NCBI GenBank assembly: GCA_963792895.1
Contig: CAWBYA010000007.1
Location: 682,001 to 746,000, forward strand
DNA from: UBA6912 sp963792895
GTDB taxonomy: Bacteria > Actinomycetota > Acidimicrobiia > Spongiisociales > UBA5794
Direction of reading: 5' to 3'
DNA length: 64,000 nt
Shown: positions 45,376 to 54,394 of the stretch, piece by piece
Layout: each line of letters begins with the position of its first letter
Numbering within the stretch: position 1 is the stretch's first letter
The notes under the pieces: model-generated
What the model was told of the DNA's origin: nothing
Databases searched by the model: none
The model's input: the letters and a program-made list of their open reading frames with translations, nothing else
Made by a program: the position numbers and the translations under genes

Positions 45376-46446
45376 ATGCTGCGATCGCTGCTCGCCGACC
45401 GTATCCGAGCCAACGGACCCATGCCGTTCGAGGCGTTCATGGCGGCGTGTCTCTACGAGCCCGGCCATGGGTTCTTCGCGACAGGGCCGCTGCGGTCGAC
45501 GAAGGCTGGCGACTTCCTGACGAGCCCCGAGGTGAGCCCGTGGTTCGGCCGGACTCTCGCCCGTTTCGTCGCCGACCGGCATACCCGCCTCGGCAGCGGC
45601 GATTGGTCTGTGATCGAGGCCGGCGCAGGCTCGGGTAGCTTGCTGCGAAGCCTGCTCGACAACCTCGGCGGTGATGCACCGGATGAGGTCGTCGCGGTTG
45701 AAGCGTCCCCCGCAGCGAGAGCCGCACTCGAGGCCACACCAGGCGTGACCCGGGTGGCTGCGTCGATGAGCGAAGCGGTCGCACCCATCTGCGGCGTGGT
45801 CATCGCCAATGAGCTCGTCGACAACCTCCCTGTTGCCCTCGCCGTCCGCACCGCCAAAGGATGGGACGAACGCTGGGTAGGAAGCGACGGAGCGTCCCTG
45901 GCGCTCGTCGCCGCACCCGTGCGACCCGACGTTGCCCGCTGGGCCGACGCCTATGCGGGCACTGTGCCCATCGGCGGCATGGTGGAGGTGCAATTGGAAG
46001 CGACAGCGTGGGTGCAGGACCTGGTCGGTCGGCTCGCGAAGGGCTCCCTGCTCGTCATCGACTACGGCGGCACAGCCGAGGAGTTGGAGCCCCGTCGCAC
46101 CCAGGGCACCCTTCGCACCTACCGCAACCACCATCTCGGCCCTGATCCGCTGACTGCGCCGGGGGAGACGGACATCACGGTCGACGTCAACTTCAGCGCC
46201 CTCCAGGCAGCTGCCGCGGGCGAGGGAGCCGAGGTTCGGCTCATGCGCCAGGACGACTTCCTCAACGAGTGGGGATTGGGCGACGAGATCAAACGCCTGC
46301 GACACGCAGAACGACAGCTGGCGACCGGTGGAGATGCAATCGAGAGGCTGAAGGTGAGGGCCGAGGTCAAGGACGCCGAGGCGCTGCTGCATCCGCGCGG
46401 GCTCGGCGACTTCCGGGTCCTGATTGCGGATGTGGGGTCTGAGTGA
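45376..46446 (+). CDS. MidA/NDUFAF7-family SAM-dependent methyltransferase
   Basis: 356 aa from the ATG at 45376; an in-frame GTG at 45334 would add 14 residues. Family features are PMPFEAFMAACLYEPGHGFF near the N-terminus, the SAM-binding EAGAGSGSLLRSLLD, IANELVDNLPVALAV, and VIDYGGTAEEL followed by LRTYRNHHLGPDPL (the DUF185 motif). Mitochondrial NDUFAF7 dimethylates an arginine of the NuoD homologue NDUFS2 and is needed for complex I assembly. Two NuoD proteins are encoded in this window. The link is inferred from family and position. Overlaps sdaA by four bases. Confidence 0.85.
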   Translation: MLRSLLADRIRANGPMPFEAFMAACLYEPGHGFFATGPLRSTKAGDFLTSPEVSPWFGRTLARFVADRHTRLGSGDWSVIEAGAGSGSLLRSLLDNLGGDAPDEVVAVEASPAARAALEATPGVTRVAASMSEAVAPICGVVIANELVDNLPVALAVRTAKGWDERWVGSDGASLALVAAPVRPDVARWADAYAGTVPIGGMVEVQLEATAWVQDLVGRLAKGSLLVIDYGGTAEELEPRRTQGTLRTYRNHHLGPDPLTAPGETDITVDVNFSALQAAAAGEGAEVRLMRQDDFLNEWGLGDEIKRLRHAERQLATGGDAIERLKVRAEVKDAEALLHPRGLGDFRVLIADVGSE

Positions 46447-47804
46447 CCTATACGAGCCTCGTCGACCTGTTCACCATCGGCATCGGTCCATCGAGCTCGC
46501 ACACGGTGGGCCCAATGGTCGCCGCCCGCAGGTTTGTCGACGAGGTGCCCCACCTGGACCGCGTCGCCGCAGTGTCGGTGACGCTTCACGGGTCGCTCGC
46601 CCTGACGGGGTCTGGGCACGCAACGCCTCGTGCCGTCCTCCTCGGCCTCGCCGGCTACGAGCCGGAATCCGTACCCATGGAGGTTGTTGGCCGAATCGAG
46701 TCGGAGGTCGCGACGACCGGCCGCCTCGTGCTCGCCGGACGCCACGCCGTGACGTTCACGACCGCCGATATGCGGCTGGTATCCGACTACCACCCGGCCC
46801 ACCCCAATGTGCTCGGCTTCGAGGCCGCGGACGCCGCCGGCGCTGTGCTGGCGCATCGCGTCTTTGCGTCGATCGGGGGCGGCTTCGTCGTCGAGGTCGG
46901 TGGAGCGGAGCTGCCCGGTGCCGAAGCCGGCGGTGTCCCCTACACCTTCCGGTCCGCCGGTGAGCTCCTCGAGATCTGCCGGGTGACGGGGAGCTCCATC
47001 GCAGCCATTGCGATGGAGAACGAGGTTTCGCGGCACGGCGAGCCTACGATCCGCGAGAGGGCGGGCATCATCGCCGAGACGATGTTCGAGGTCATCGACC
47101 GCGGCCTCGATGCCGAGGGGGTCCTCCCCGGGGGCCTTGGAGTGCGGCGTCGTGCCCCTGAGCTGGCCCGCCAGCTCAACACTCCCGGGCTGCTCCATCT
47201 GCCACCCACCGGCCCGGCCGACTGGGCGGGTGTGTGGGCGACGGCAGTGGGGGAGGAGAATGCAGCCGGCAACCGCATCGTGACGGCGCCGACCAATGGC
47301 GCCGCGGGGATCGTCCCCGCGGTGCTGCGCTTTCTCGAGGAGCATTGTTCCAGCGCCTGCGACGACGACCCGAACCTCACCTTTCTGCTGACGGCGACGG
47401 CGATCGGCTCACTGCTCAAGGCGAACGCTGGGATCTCCGGGGCCGAGCTGGGTTGTCAGGGCGAGGTCGGCTCGGCATCGGCGATGGCCGCTGCTGGGCT
47501 CGCCGCCGCGCTGGGGGGCTCGCCCCGGCAGGTGGAGAACGCCGCCGAGATCGCCCTCGAGCACAACCTCGGCTTGACCTGTGACCCTCTGCGGGGGCTG
47601 GTCCAGGTGCCGTGCATCGAGCGGAACGCCATCGGTGCCGTCAAGTCGATCGCAGCAGTTTCGATGGCGTTGCGCGGCACCGGCGACCACATCGTCTCGC
47701 TCGACGCTGCGATCTCGACGCTGCGCCAGACCGGCAACGACATGGACCGCATCTACAAGGAGACCAGCCTCGGCGGCCTCGCCGTCAACGTCCCTGAGTG
47801 CTGA
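46443..47804 (+). CDS. sdaA: L-serine ammonia-lyase, single-chain iron-sulfur type
   Basis: 453 aa from a GTG overlapping the preceding stop. N-terminal β domain with FTIGIGPSSSHTVGPM, C-terminal α domain with IVTAPTNGAAGIVPAVL and the cysteines of the 4Fe-4S site in ELGCQGEVGSASAM, GLTCDPLRGLVQVPC. It deaminates L-serine to pyruvate and ammonia. Full family length, no defects seen. Possibly co-transcribed with the methyltransferase, though their functions are unrelated. Confidence 0.93.
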   Translation: MTYTSLVDLFTIGIGPSSSHTVGPMVAARRFVDEVPHLDRVAAVSVTLHGSLALTGSGHATPRAVLLGLAGYEPESVPMEVVGRIESEVATTGRLVLAGRHAVTFTTADMRLVSDYHPAHPNVLGFEAADAAGAVLAHRVFASIGGGFVVEVGGAELPGAEAGGVPYTFRSAGELLEICRVTGSSIAAIAMENEVSRHGEPTIRERAGIIAETMFEVIDRGLDAEGVLPGGLGVRRRAPELARQLNTPGLLHLPPTGPADWAGVWATAVGEENAAGNRIVTAPTNGAAGIVPAVLRFLEEHCSSACDDDPNLTFLLTATAIGSLLKANAGISGAELGCQGEVGSASAMAAAGLAAALGGSPRQVENAAEIALEHNLGLTCDPLRGLVQVPCIERNAIGAVKSIAAVSMALRGTGDHIVSLDAAISTLRQTGNDMDRIYKETSLGGLAVNVPEC

Positions 47805-47926
47805 CCACCGATCGCCGGAGCGGATCGCCGATCGGAGCCGTGCCGAGGGACCGGGGTGGTCGTCTCCCTCGAAAAATGGTCTGCGATCCGTCGTCGATGC
47901 GGAGGGCACGTGTTCGGTTCGGCCCG

Positions 47927-48456
47927 ATGATGGTCGAGCGAGAGGCGGCGGGCGTCGCATCTGATCTCGGCATCCGCCGCGGTGTGGGCGTCCCGGACCG
48001 CTTCACCGACGTCGCAGACGACAACACGTTCCACGAGGACATCGATGCGATCGCCGACGCCGGCGTGACGCTCGGCTGCAATCCACCCGACAACACCGGT
48101 TTCTGTCCTGACGATTTCGTGACCCGCGGTCAAATGGCTGCATTCCTCGACCGCCTTGGGGCGCTCGAGGCTGGGACGACGCAGGTTGTGGATGCGCGCA
48201 GCGTCCAGGGACTCGGCCTCTACGCCCGAGTTCGGCACGGTCTTCACCACCTATCAGCTCCTCTCCGTACCGGACGCAGCCGACTTCTTCACGTTCGACG
48301 TCAACGTCGCAGCGTCCGACCAGGATCCCATTGGATCGTTGCCCGCAAGCGGGTTTCTGATCTGGCTCGCCACCAACGACGACCGCGAGCTCCCCCGGCG
48401 GCACCTACACGTTGTTCCGCATCGAGGCACACCAGATGGCCGCCGTCTCCGAATGA
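47927..48456 (+). pseudogene. Remnant of an SLH-domain surface protein
   Basis: Codons around 47983-48170 read RFTDVADDNTFHEDIDAIAD, GVTLGCNPPDNTGFCPDDFV and TRGQMAAFLDRL, a clear S-layer homology repeat. After that coding similarity moves frame twice (FGTVFTTYQLLSVPDAADFF, then TYTLFRIEAHQMAAVSE, stop at 48456). No signal peptide or further SLH repeats exist, so this is a fragment of a larger secreted protein. Confidence 0.55.
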
Positions 48457-48499
48457 GCACGCGCCCCGCGAGATGTGAGGGTGGCGAAGCTCCGGGGGT

Positions 48500-48937
48500 T
48501 CAGCCCGACGCTCGCTCGAGGATGGTCTCCACCCCGAGATACCGAGTTACGCCCGGGCCTTCGTTGAAGTGGCGGATGACGAGCCGGTCGTCCTCGATGC
48601 CGTACTCGCTGCTCCAGCGCCACTCCTCGTCGCCGGCGTGGAAGGTCGTCGCAACGGTGATGCCATCATCAGCTGCCGGCCCGTGCGACGTCATGACGAG
48701 ACCAGAGGTGTGCCATGTGTCGATCCATGCGACCACGGCGCCGTCCTGCGTCGCACCGATCAGCGCAAAGCCCTCAACGGGTCCGTCCAGGTCGGCGGCG
48801 TATCGCAACACGGCATCTTTGCCGTCGTACATCGCCGTCACCTCTGCCGTGATGGGAGACTCGCTGTACAGCTCTTCGGGTTCGACCCACGTGCGCCACG
48901 TGCCACGCCAGGTGCCTTCGAGTGCCTGCAGATCCAT
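48500..48937 (-). CDS. Small β-rich hypothetical protein (DUF1579-like)
   Basis: 145 aa from the ATG at 48937, which has a perfect AAGGAGG six bases upstream. Sequence pattern GTWRGTWRTWVEPEELYSES, later EWRWSSEYGIEDDRLVIRHF, suggests a single-domain lipocalin/β-barrel-like fold as in DUF1579 proteins; I cannot name the family firmly. No signal peptide, so cytoplasmic. It stands alone on the minus strand. Confidence 0.65.
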   Translation of the reverse strand: MDLQALEGTWRGTWRTWVEPEELYSESPITAEVTAMYDGKDAVLRYAADLDGPVEGFALIGATQDGAVVAWIDTWHTSGLVMTSHGPAADDGITVATTFHAGDEEWRWSSEYGIEDDRLVIRHFNEGPGVTRYLGVETILERASG

Positions 48938-49147
48938 GGACAACCTCCTTGGCTTTGCGCAGCCTACGCTGCCGCTCCCGAGAGCCGACGACCGAGCCGA
49001 CGACGGGCGGCACCCGCGTCTGGATCACTTCGGTTGGGCCGACCCGTCGAGCGCGCCGCCCACGCCCGGCCTGCACCGTTGGTGTGACCTCGACAGAAGA
49101 TCCGCAGGTGTGGGAACCCCATGGGGTCCCGGTAGCGTCCATGTTGC

Positions 49148-49636
49148 ATGAGGCCCACACACGTCCGACGCACCGCCCTCGCGGTCACCCTCGCCATGAG
49201 CATTGTCGCCTGTGGCGGCGCCACATCGCCGGGGGACGGAGCCGCATCGACCACGACGCAGGGCGGTGCGGGAAGCACGACTACCACGTTCCCCGTTGAC
49301 CTCACTGCGGCGCCCGAGAAACCGTCACCAACCGCGCCACCGACGACGGTGACCCCGAACCTTCCGCCGGGAGTCGACCCGACCGAAAACAACCAGGTGC
49401 GGTTCGCCATCGCCGATCTCGCGACGATGCTGGCGGTGGACGAGAGCACGATCAGCGTTGTGGTCTGGGAAGAGGCGATCTGGCCCGATGGGGCCATCGG
49501 ATGTCCCCAGCCCGGCATGTCGTACACCCAGGCCCTGGTCGACGGTACCCGGATCGTGCTCGAGCACGAAGACACGCTCTATGCGTACCACGCAGCCGGA
49601 TCGCGCGACCCGTTCTATTGCGCCAACCCAGCCTGA
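49148..49636 (+). CDS. Lipoprotein with C-terminal CPQPGM-type domain
   Basis: 162 aa. Signal peptide with lipobox IVAC (Cys about residue 22), a Thr/Pro/Ala-rich linker to about residue 75, then an ~85-residue domain: VVVWEEAIWPDGAIGCPQPG, MSYTQALVDGTRIVLEH, YHAAG, and a terminal PFYCANP. Two cysteines probably form a disulfide. The same domain, without signal or linker, makes up the 87-aa protein at 53768. Function unknown. Confidence 0.75.
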   Translation: MRPTHVRRTALAVTLAMSIVACGGATSPGDGAASTTTQGGAGSTTTTFPVDLTAAPEKPSPTAPPTTVTPNLPPGVDPTENNQVRFAIADLATMLAVDESTISVVVWEEAIWPDGAIGCPQPGMSYTQALVDGTRIVLEHEDTLYAYHAAGSRDPFYCANPA

Positions 49637-49656
49637 GCGACGGGCAGCCGGCTCGC

Positions 49657-52642
49657 TCAGCTGCGCCGCTTGTTCAGCGGGCCCCTCACCACCGGATCGA
49701 CGGGGTCGACCGAGATGGCCGTGACCGCGATGTTGCCGACCGCATCGGCGTGCGTCACGGCTCCGAGGAGCTCGGCGCCGGGCTGAGCATCGGACCAGGC
49801 GACCGTGACCACGCCCCCACCGTTCTGGGTGGCCACGGCAGGTCTCCCCACCACCGTGAGCCGAGCATCGGTCGCGTCTCCAACCACCCACACGGTCAGC
49901 TCGTAGGCGGCTTCGATACCTGCCACCTCCCATCCGTGCACCATCACGGTGTACGTACCGGCCTCGGGCGCGGTCAGATCGACGCGCTCGACCGATCCCA
50001 TCGCCGTGCTGCTGGCTACCAACCGCCCGTCCTCTGCATACAGATAGAGATCCAGGTCGTCGCTTCCGCCGTCGAGCACGATGCGCACAAGAGCGGTGCC
50101 GGCCCCGACCTCGAAGCTGCCGGCCGACGTCCCGGCATTGCCCGCGATGTCGACGTTCCGGCCCGGGTCACCTGCGACCACGCCGCGGATGACTTGCGGC
50201 GCCACCAGGCCGTGCGGGGTGACGCCGTAGTCGCCGGTGTACCCGAACGAGACCTCGAGGTTGGCCGTGCCGGTCGTGCCGGTCACGGAGACTTCGCCCG
50301 GAGCCTCCAGCACTGCGGCGCGGGCCATGATCGGGCTGGTGACCCGGTAGTCCTCTGAGACCCAGGCCAGCGAACCCTGCCGCCACTCGCCGGCAGGCGC
50401 GGGTCGGGGTTATCGTCAGCTGATACTGCGCCGACTCGCCCGGTGCGATGGTGATCGTTGCAGGGTTGACCTCGACGAAGAAGCCGGGCGGGGCATCGAT
50501 TCTGGCCTCGAACACCCGCGTCTTGTCGGCCACGCTGGTCACGGTGCGCGTGATCGTCGCCGTGCCGACCACACTGGCCACGCCAATCGACGGCAGATTG
50601 AAGTCGCGTGCGGCGATGGCTGCCCCCCCGCACCGCACCGCGCTGCCGATCCCTGCGAGATCGAGCCCGCAGAGGAATCCGATGGCGTCTTCCGCGCCGG
50701 TCTCGTAGACGAGGCCGGGGTTGAACGGTGTGCCCCGGCGGGCGATGGCGCCGCCCGGTTGGATGAGACCACTGCCCGCAGCGAGTGCGTCCGCCGGAGT
50801 CAGATCTTCATCGATCCAGACCTCACGGTTTGCCGTCGTCACCAGGGCAGACTTCGCGGCTGCGGCCGACCATGTCGGGTGAGCTTGGCGGATGAGGGCA
50901 TACACCCCTGCCACGTGGGCAGCCGCGATCGACGTTCCGCTCTCGGCGGCGAATCCGGATTGCGAACCGAGCGTCGCCGATGCCGGCGTGGAAGCGGCGA
51001 TGATGCCGATACCCGGTGCGGTCACGTCCGGTTTGAGGATGTCGGGCGCGAGCGGGTTTGGCCCTCTCGCCGAGAATGGCGCAATGATCGACGGCGTGAC
51101 GGCCGTGGATGCCGGCGCACTCAGCGAGCCGGTAGCAACGCCGTCGGCCCCTGCGATGTAGGCGGAGATGCGGGCACCATCCTGCGGGTCAACGGCGAGG
51201 AGGGGGAGGCCCGTCCGTGCGACGGCGCCCGCGCCATCGCTTGCCACGATCATGCGTGCCCCACCTCTGAGTGAGAGCGCCGTTGCCACCGCACCGAGGT
51301 CGAGGGGGCTCTGCTCGCACAGCACCATCGCGCCGGCGATCGACTCTGTGAAATCCTCGGAGGGGTCGCACGTCGGGTTGCCGAGGTCGGCGGCATCCAG
51401 CAAGGGGAGTGGTGCCGTGTCGTCCGCGAGTGTCAGTCCTTCGATCACCGTGCCGTCTCCGAGGGTGAGCGCACTTCGGAACCCTCGGTCCTCGCTCGAT
51501 GCTGCAACCGTCGTCACCCACGGCGCCGTGCCGGGCGAGCGGATCGAGCCCGCCGTCGATCCTCCATTGCCGGCTGCGGCGGCGACCATCACGCCGGCCG
51601 CAGCTGCATACATGAAGGCGATGTCGTCGGCGCCGAGCACCGTCGAGTCGGCTGAGATTGCGTAGCTGATGACGTCGACACCGTCGGCAACGGCCTGGTC
51701 GATGGCGGCGACGAGGTCGCTCACGGCGCACCCGACGGTTCCCGCATCCGACAGCCAGCACGCCTTGTAGGCCGCGATCCGGGCACGTGGGGCGATACCC
51801 GAGATCGACCTCGGGACGTCTGCCGACTCGAGTTCCAAGGGCACGGACTGGTTGCCGGCGGCAGTCGCTGCGGTGTGACTTCCATGGCCGGTTGCGTCGC
51901 GTGTCGAGAGGTGATCGGACGGCGCGATCACCCGACTGGGATCTGCGGTGAATCCGGCGTTGAAGGCCTGGGCGCTCACGACCTTGCCGCCACATTCGAA
52001 CGGCGCATCGGCGGGGCCGCTGCCGAACTCGCATGCAGCTCCGCTGAAGCCGTCCACCAACGGGCGGTATCTGCCATCGTCGGCGAAGCTGGGATGCTCG
52101 GGCCAGATCCCGGTGTCGATGACGCCGATCACGACGCCCTCGCCGGTGTATCCGGTGGCCCACGGTCCCCGCGGGTCGGTGATGTCCAGGAAGTCGGGCG
52201 TCGAGTCCGTGGCAGGCCGGCGCATCTCGTCGTGAACGATGGCGAGTACATCCGGCTGCGTAGCGATCGCCGCAGCTTCTGAGGGGGTCAACAATGCGGC
52301 GAACCCGTTGGCGGCGTAGACGTAGTCATAGAGCTTGACAGCGGGATCCACACCAGCGCTGGAGAGCGCCACGTCGTGTCCGGTGAGAAGGTGCGACGCA
52401 TAGGCGGCCACTGCTTGGTCGTTGGTGTCGAGCGCGTCGCCTGCGGTCACTGCAGTTGGGTCGAGCCCGGACACGCCGCCGCGGTAGGTGACCACTGGGT
52501 CGGCGCTCATGAAGACGAGGTAGGCGCCTGCGATCTTGTCGGTGGGCGCCGGCGCAGGGCGTTCGGCGTCGGCCGCGAGCGCCGGCAGCGAAGCTGCACA
52601 CAGCATCGCCAACAGAGCCACGAATGTGGCTGACCGTCTCAC
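49657..52642 (-). CDS. Secreted subtilisin-like serine protease (S8; one-base frameshift near 50400)
   Basis: ~995 codons. Signal peptide (MRRSATFVALLAMLCAASLPALA), inhibitor-I9-type propeptide, then catalytic triad: Asp in VIGVIDTGIWPEHPSF, His in DATGHGSHTAATAAG, oxyanion Asn in VAAAAGNGGST, Ser in SGTSIAAAHVAGVYAL. A PA insert (about residues 430-560), fibronectin-like and PPC-type C-terminal domains follow. Near + strand 50400 an extra base (ACCCGCG for ACCGCG) breaks the frame; the rest (SLAWVSEDYRVTSPIMA to the stop at 49657) is intact. GTG start at 52642 sits very close to GGAGGGG. Confidence 0.9.
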
Positions 52643-52879
52643 CCCTCCGGGACCCCCAGGTTTCGTGGTGCCAGTCTCGGCGGTCGAGCCGCCCAGCGCA
52701 AGGGGTCGACCGGCCCCTTGGCGTCCCGGCCCACGCTATAGCGCCGCTCGCGTGATGCTGCCGTGTGCCGACTGCTCTTCGCCGTGGGCTCATCGCAATG
52801 CGGCCGGGCCAAGCCCACACTGCCGACTCCGCGGCTGGTGCGTGCCTGTAGAGCCGGCGACGGAATACACTTGAGGATC

Positions 52880-53755
52880 ATGACAAACAATCTCAAGACC
52901 GCCGGCTTGCTCGGTCTCCTCGGCGGCCTCTTCATCGCCGCCGGCGCTCTGCTCGGCGGGCAGAGTGGCGCCACGATCGCCCTCGTGTTCGCAGCCCTGT
53001 TCAACTTCGGGATCTACTTCTTCTCCGACCGCATGGCGCTCGCCGCCGCCAGGGCAAAGCCGATCGAGCCGGGACAGCTGCCGAACGTACAGATGATCGT
53101 GAGCTCGCTGGCGAGTCGTGAGGGCATGCCGATGCCGAAGCTCTACGTCATCGATTCGCCGCAACCCAACGCTTTCGCAACCGGCCGCAACCCCAAGCAC
53201 GCAGCCGTCGCCGTGACCCGTGGCATCCTCGATCTCATGTCCAACCAGGAGCTGGAAGGGGTCCTGGCGCACGAGCTCTCGCACGTGAAGAACCGCGACA
53301 TCCTCATCGCCTCCATCGCTGCCACCATCGCCGCCGCGCTGTCGTTCCTGACGCGCATGGCGTTCTGGGGTGGCCTCGGTGGCCGCCGCGACAACAATCC
53401 CGTTGCCGCCATCGGTGCGATCATCGGCATCATCGTTGCCCCGCTGGCGGCGATGGTCATCCAGATGGCGATCTCACGCTCCCGCGAGTATCAGGCCGAC
53501 CGCAGCGGTGCCCAGATCACCGGATCTCCGCTGGCTCTCGCCTCCGCTCTGCAGAAGCTCGAGGCCGGCACGAGTCGTGTGCCCATGGAGGTCAACCCGG
53601 CCGTATCGCAGCTGTTCATCGCCGATCCACTCAAGGCCTTTGGGAAGCGTGACCGCCGACGCGGCGGCAGCAGTTTCGGCAAGATGTTCAGCACCCATCC
53701 GCCCATCCCCGAGCGTGTGAAGCGACTCGAGGACATGGCGATGGGCATCCGCTGA
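52880..53755 (+). CDS. htpX: Membrane zinc metalloprotease HtpX
   Basis: 291 aa from the ATG at 52880. Two N-terminal helices (about 7-45), zinc motif VLAHELSHVKNRD (HExxH), two more helices (about 135-190), then the third zinc ligand Glu in SREYQADRSGA. It degrades misfolded membrane proteins, with the active site facing the cytoplasm. GAGG at 52873 is the likely ribosome site. It is divergent from the first subtilase; the 237-bp gap between them holds both promoters. Confidence 0.95.
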   Translation: MTNNLKTAGLLGLLGGLFIAAGALLGGQSGATIALVFAALFNFGIYFFSDRMALAAARAKPIEPGQLPNVQMIVSSLASREGMPMPKLYVIDSPQPNAFATGRNPKHAAVAVTRGILDLMSNQELEGVLAHELSHVKNRDILIASIAATIAAALSFLTRMAFWGGLGGRRDNNPVAAIGAIIGIIVAPLAAMVIQMAISRSREYQADRSGAQITGSPLALASALQKLEAGTSRVPMEVNPAVSQLFIADPLKAFGKRDRRRGGSSFGKMFSTHPPIPERVKRLEDMAMGIR

Positions 53756-53767
53756 GCCGACCCCACC

Positions 53768-54031
53768 ATGCGTGATGCGGACGCCGCTGTGGTCGACCTC
53801 GCCGAACGGCTCGGTGTAGCGCTCGGCGAGATCGAGATCGTGAGCGCCGAGGAAGTCACGTGGAGGGATGGCAGTCTGGGTTGTCCGCAGCCCGGCATGC
53901 GGTACACCCAGGCCCTCGTGAATGGCTCCCGCATCGTGTTGCGCCATGGCGATCGGGAGTATCACTACCACTCAGGACGTGGCCGCCCCCCGTTCCTCTG
54001 TGAGCAGCCGTCGGAACCGCTCCCGGGCTGA
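53768..54031 (+). CDS. Small CPQPGM-type domain protein
   Basis: 87 aa, 12 bp after htpX, so probably co-transcribed. It is essentially the C-terminal domain of the lipoprotein at 49148: EVTWRDGSLGCPQPGMRYTQ, ALVNGSRIVLRHGD, and a C-terminal PPFLCEQP. No signal peptide is visible; ATG at 53768 follows the htpX stop without a strong ribosome site. Function unknown. Confidence 0.7.
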   Translation: MRDADAAVVDLAERLGVALGEIEIVSAEEVTWRDGSLGCPQPGMRYTQALVNGSRIVLRHGDREYHYHSGRGRPPFLCEQPSEPLPG

Positions 54032-54337
54032 ACGCACCAACGAGTCGCGCTGGTCGCATGCCCCACACGTGTCGTCCGTGGAGCTCGAACTTGGGCGGAG
54101 TGCCGTGTGCCGGCCGGCCGCATTTGGATCCGCCCCCGAGTTTCCCTCGCCTCGAGGAGGGGTGGCTCGGCCCGCAGCTGGGTCTGGGAGGGTCTCCAGG
54201 TCGCAGACACTCACGCTGGACACCCTCCTCGACGCGAGTCTTCGGCTCGGCCCACTCCCCGCCATGGGGGAGGAGTTGGCGACGGAACCCCATCGGCCGG
54301 CAACCATTGGATGAGATCGACAAGCGGTCCGGAGCGC

Positions 54338-54367
54338 GAGAGGGCGCCCCCAGGGGGGCGCCCTCTC
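54338..54367 (-). terminator. Strong GC hairpin downstream of the second subtilase
   Basis: GAGAGGGCGCCCC (54338-54350) and GGGGCGCCCTCTC (54355-54367) form a perfect 13-bp stem with a 4-nt loop, 27 bp past the protease stop at 54395. No T-run follows on either strand. It may end both converging transcripts. The rest of 54032-54394 shows no gene that I can support. Confidence 0.65.
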
Positions 54368-54394
54368 TCAGTCGTTACGTTGGTCGATGGCGTC

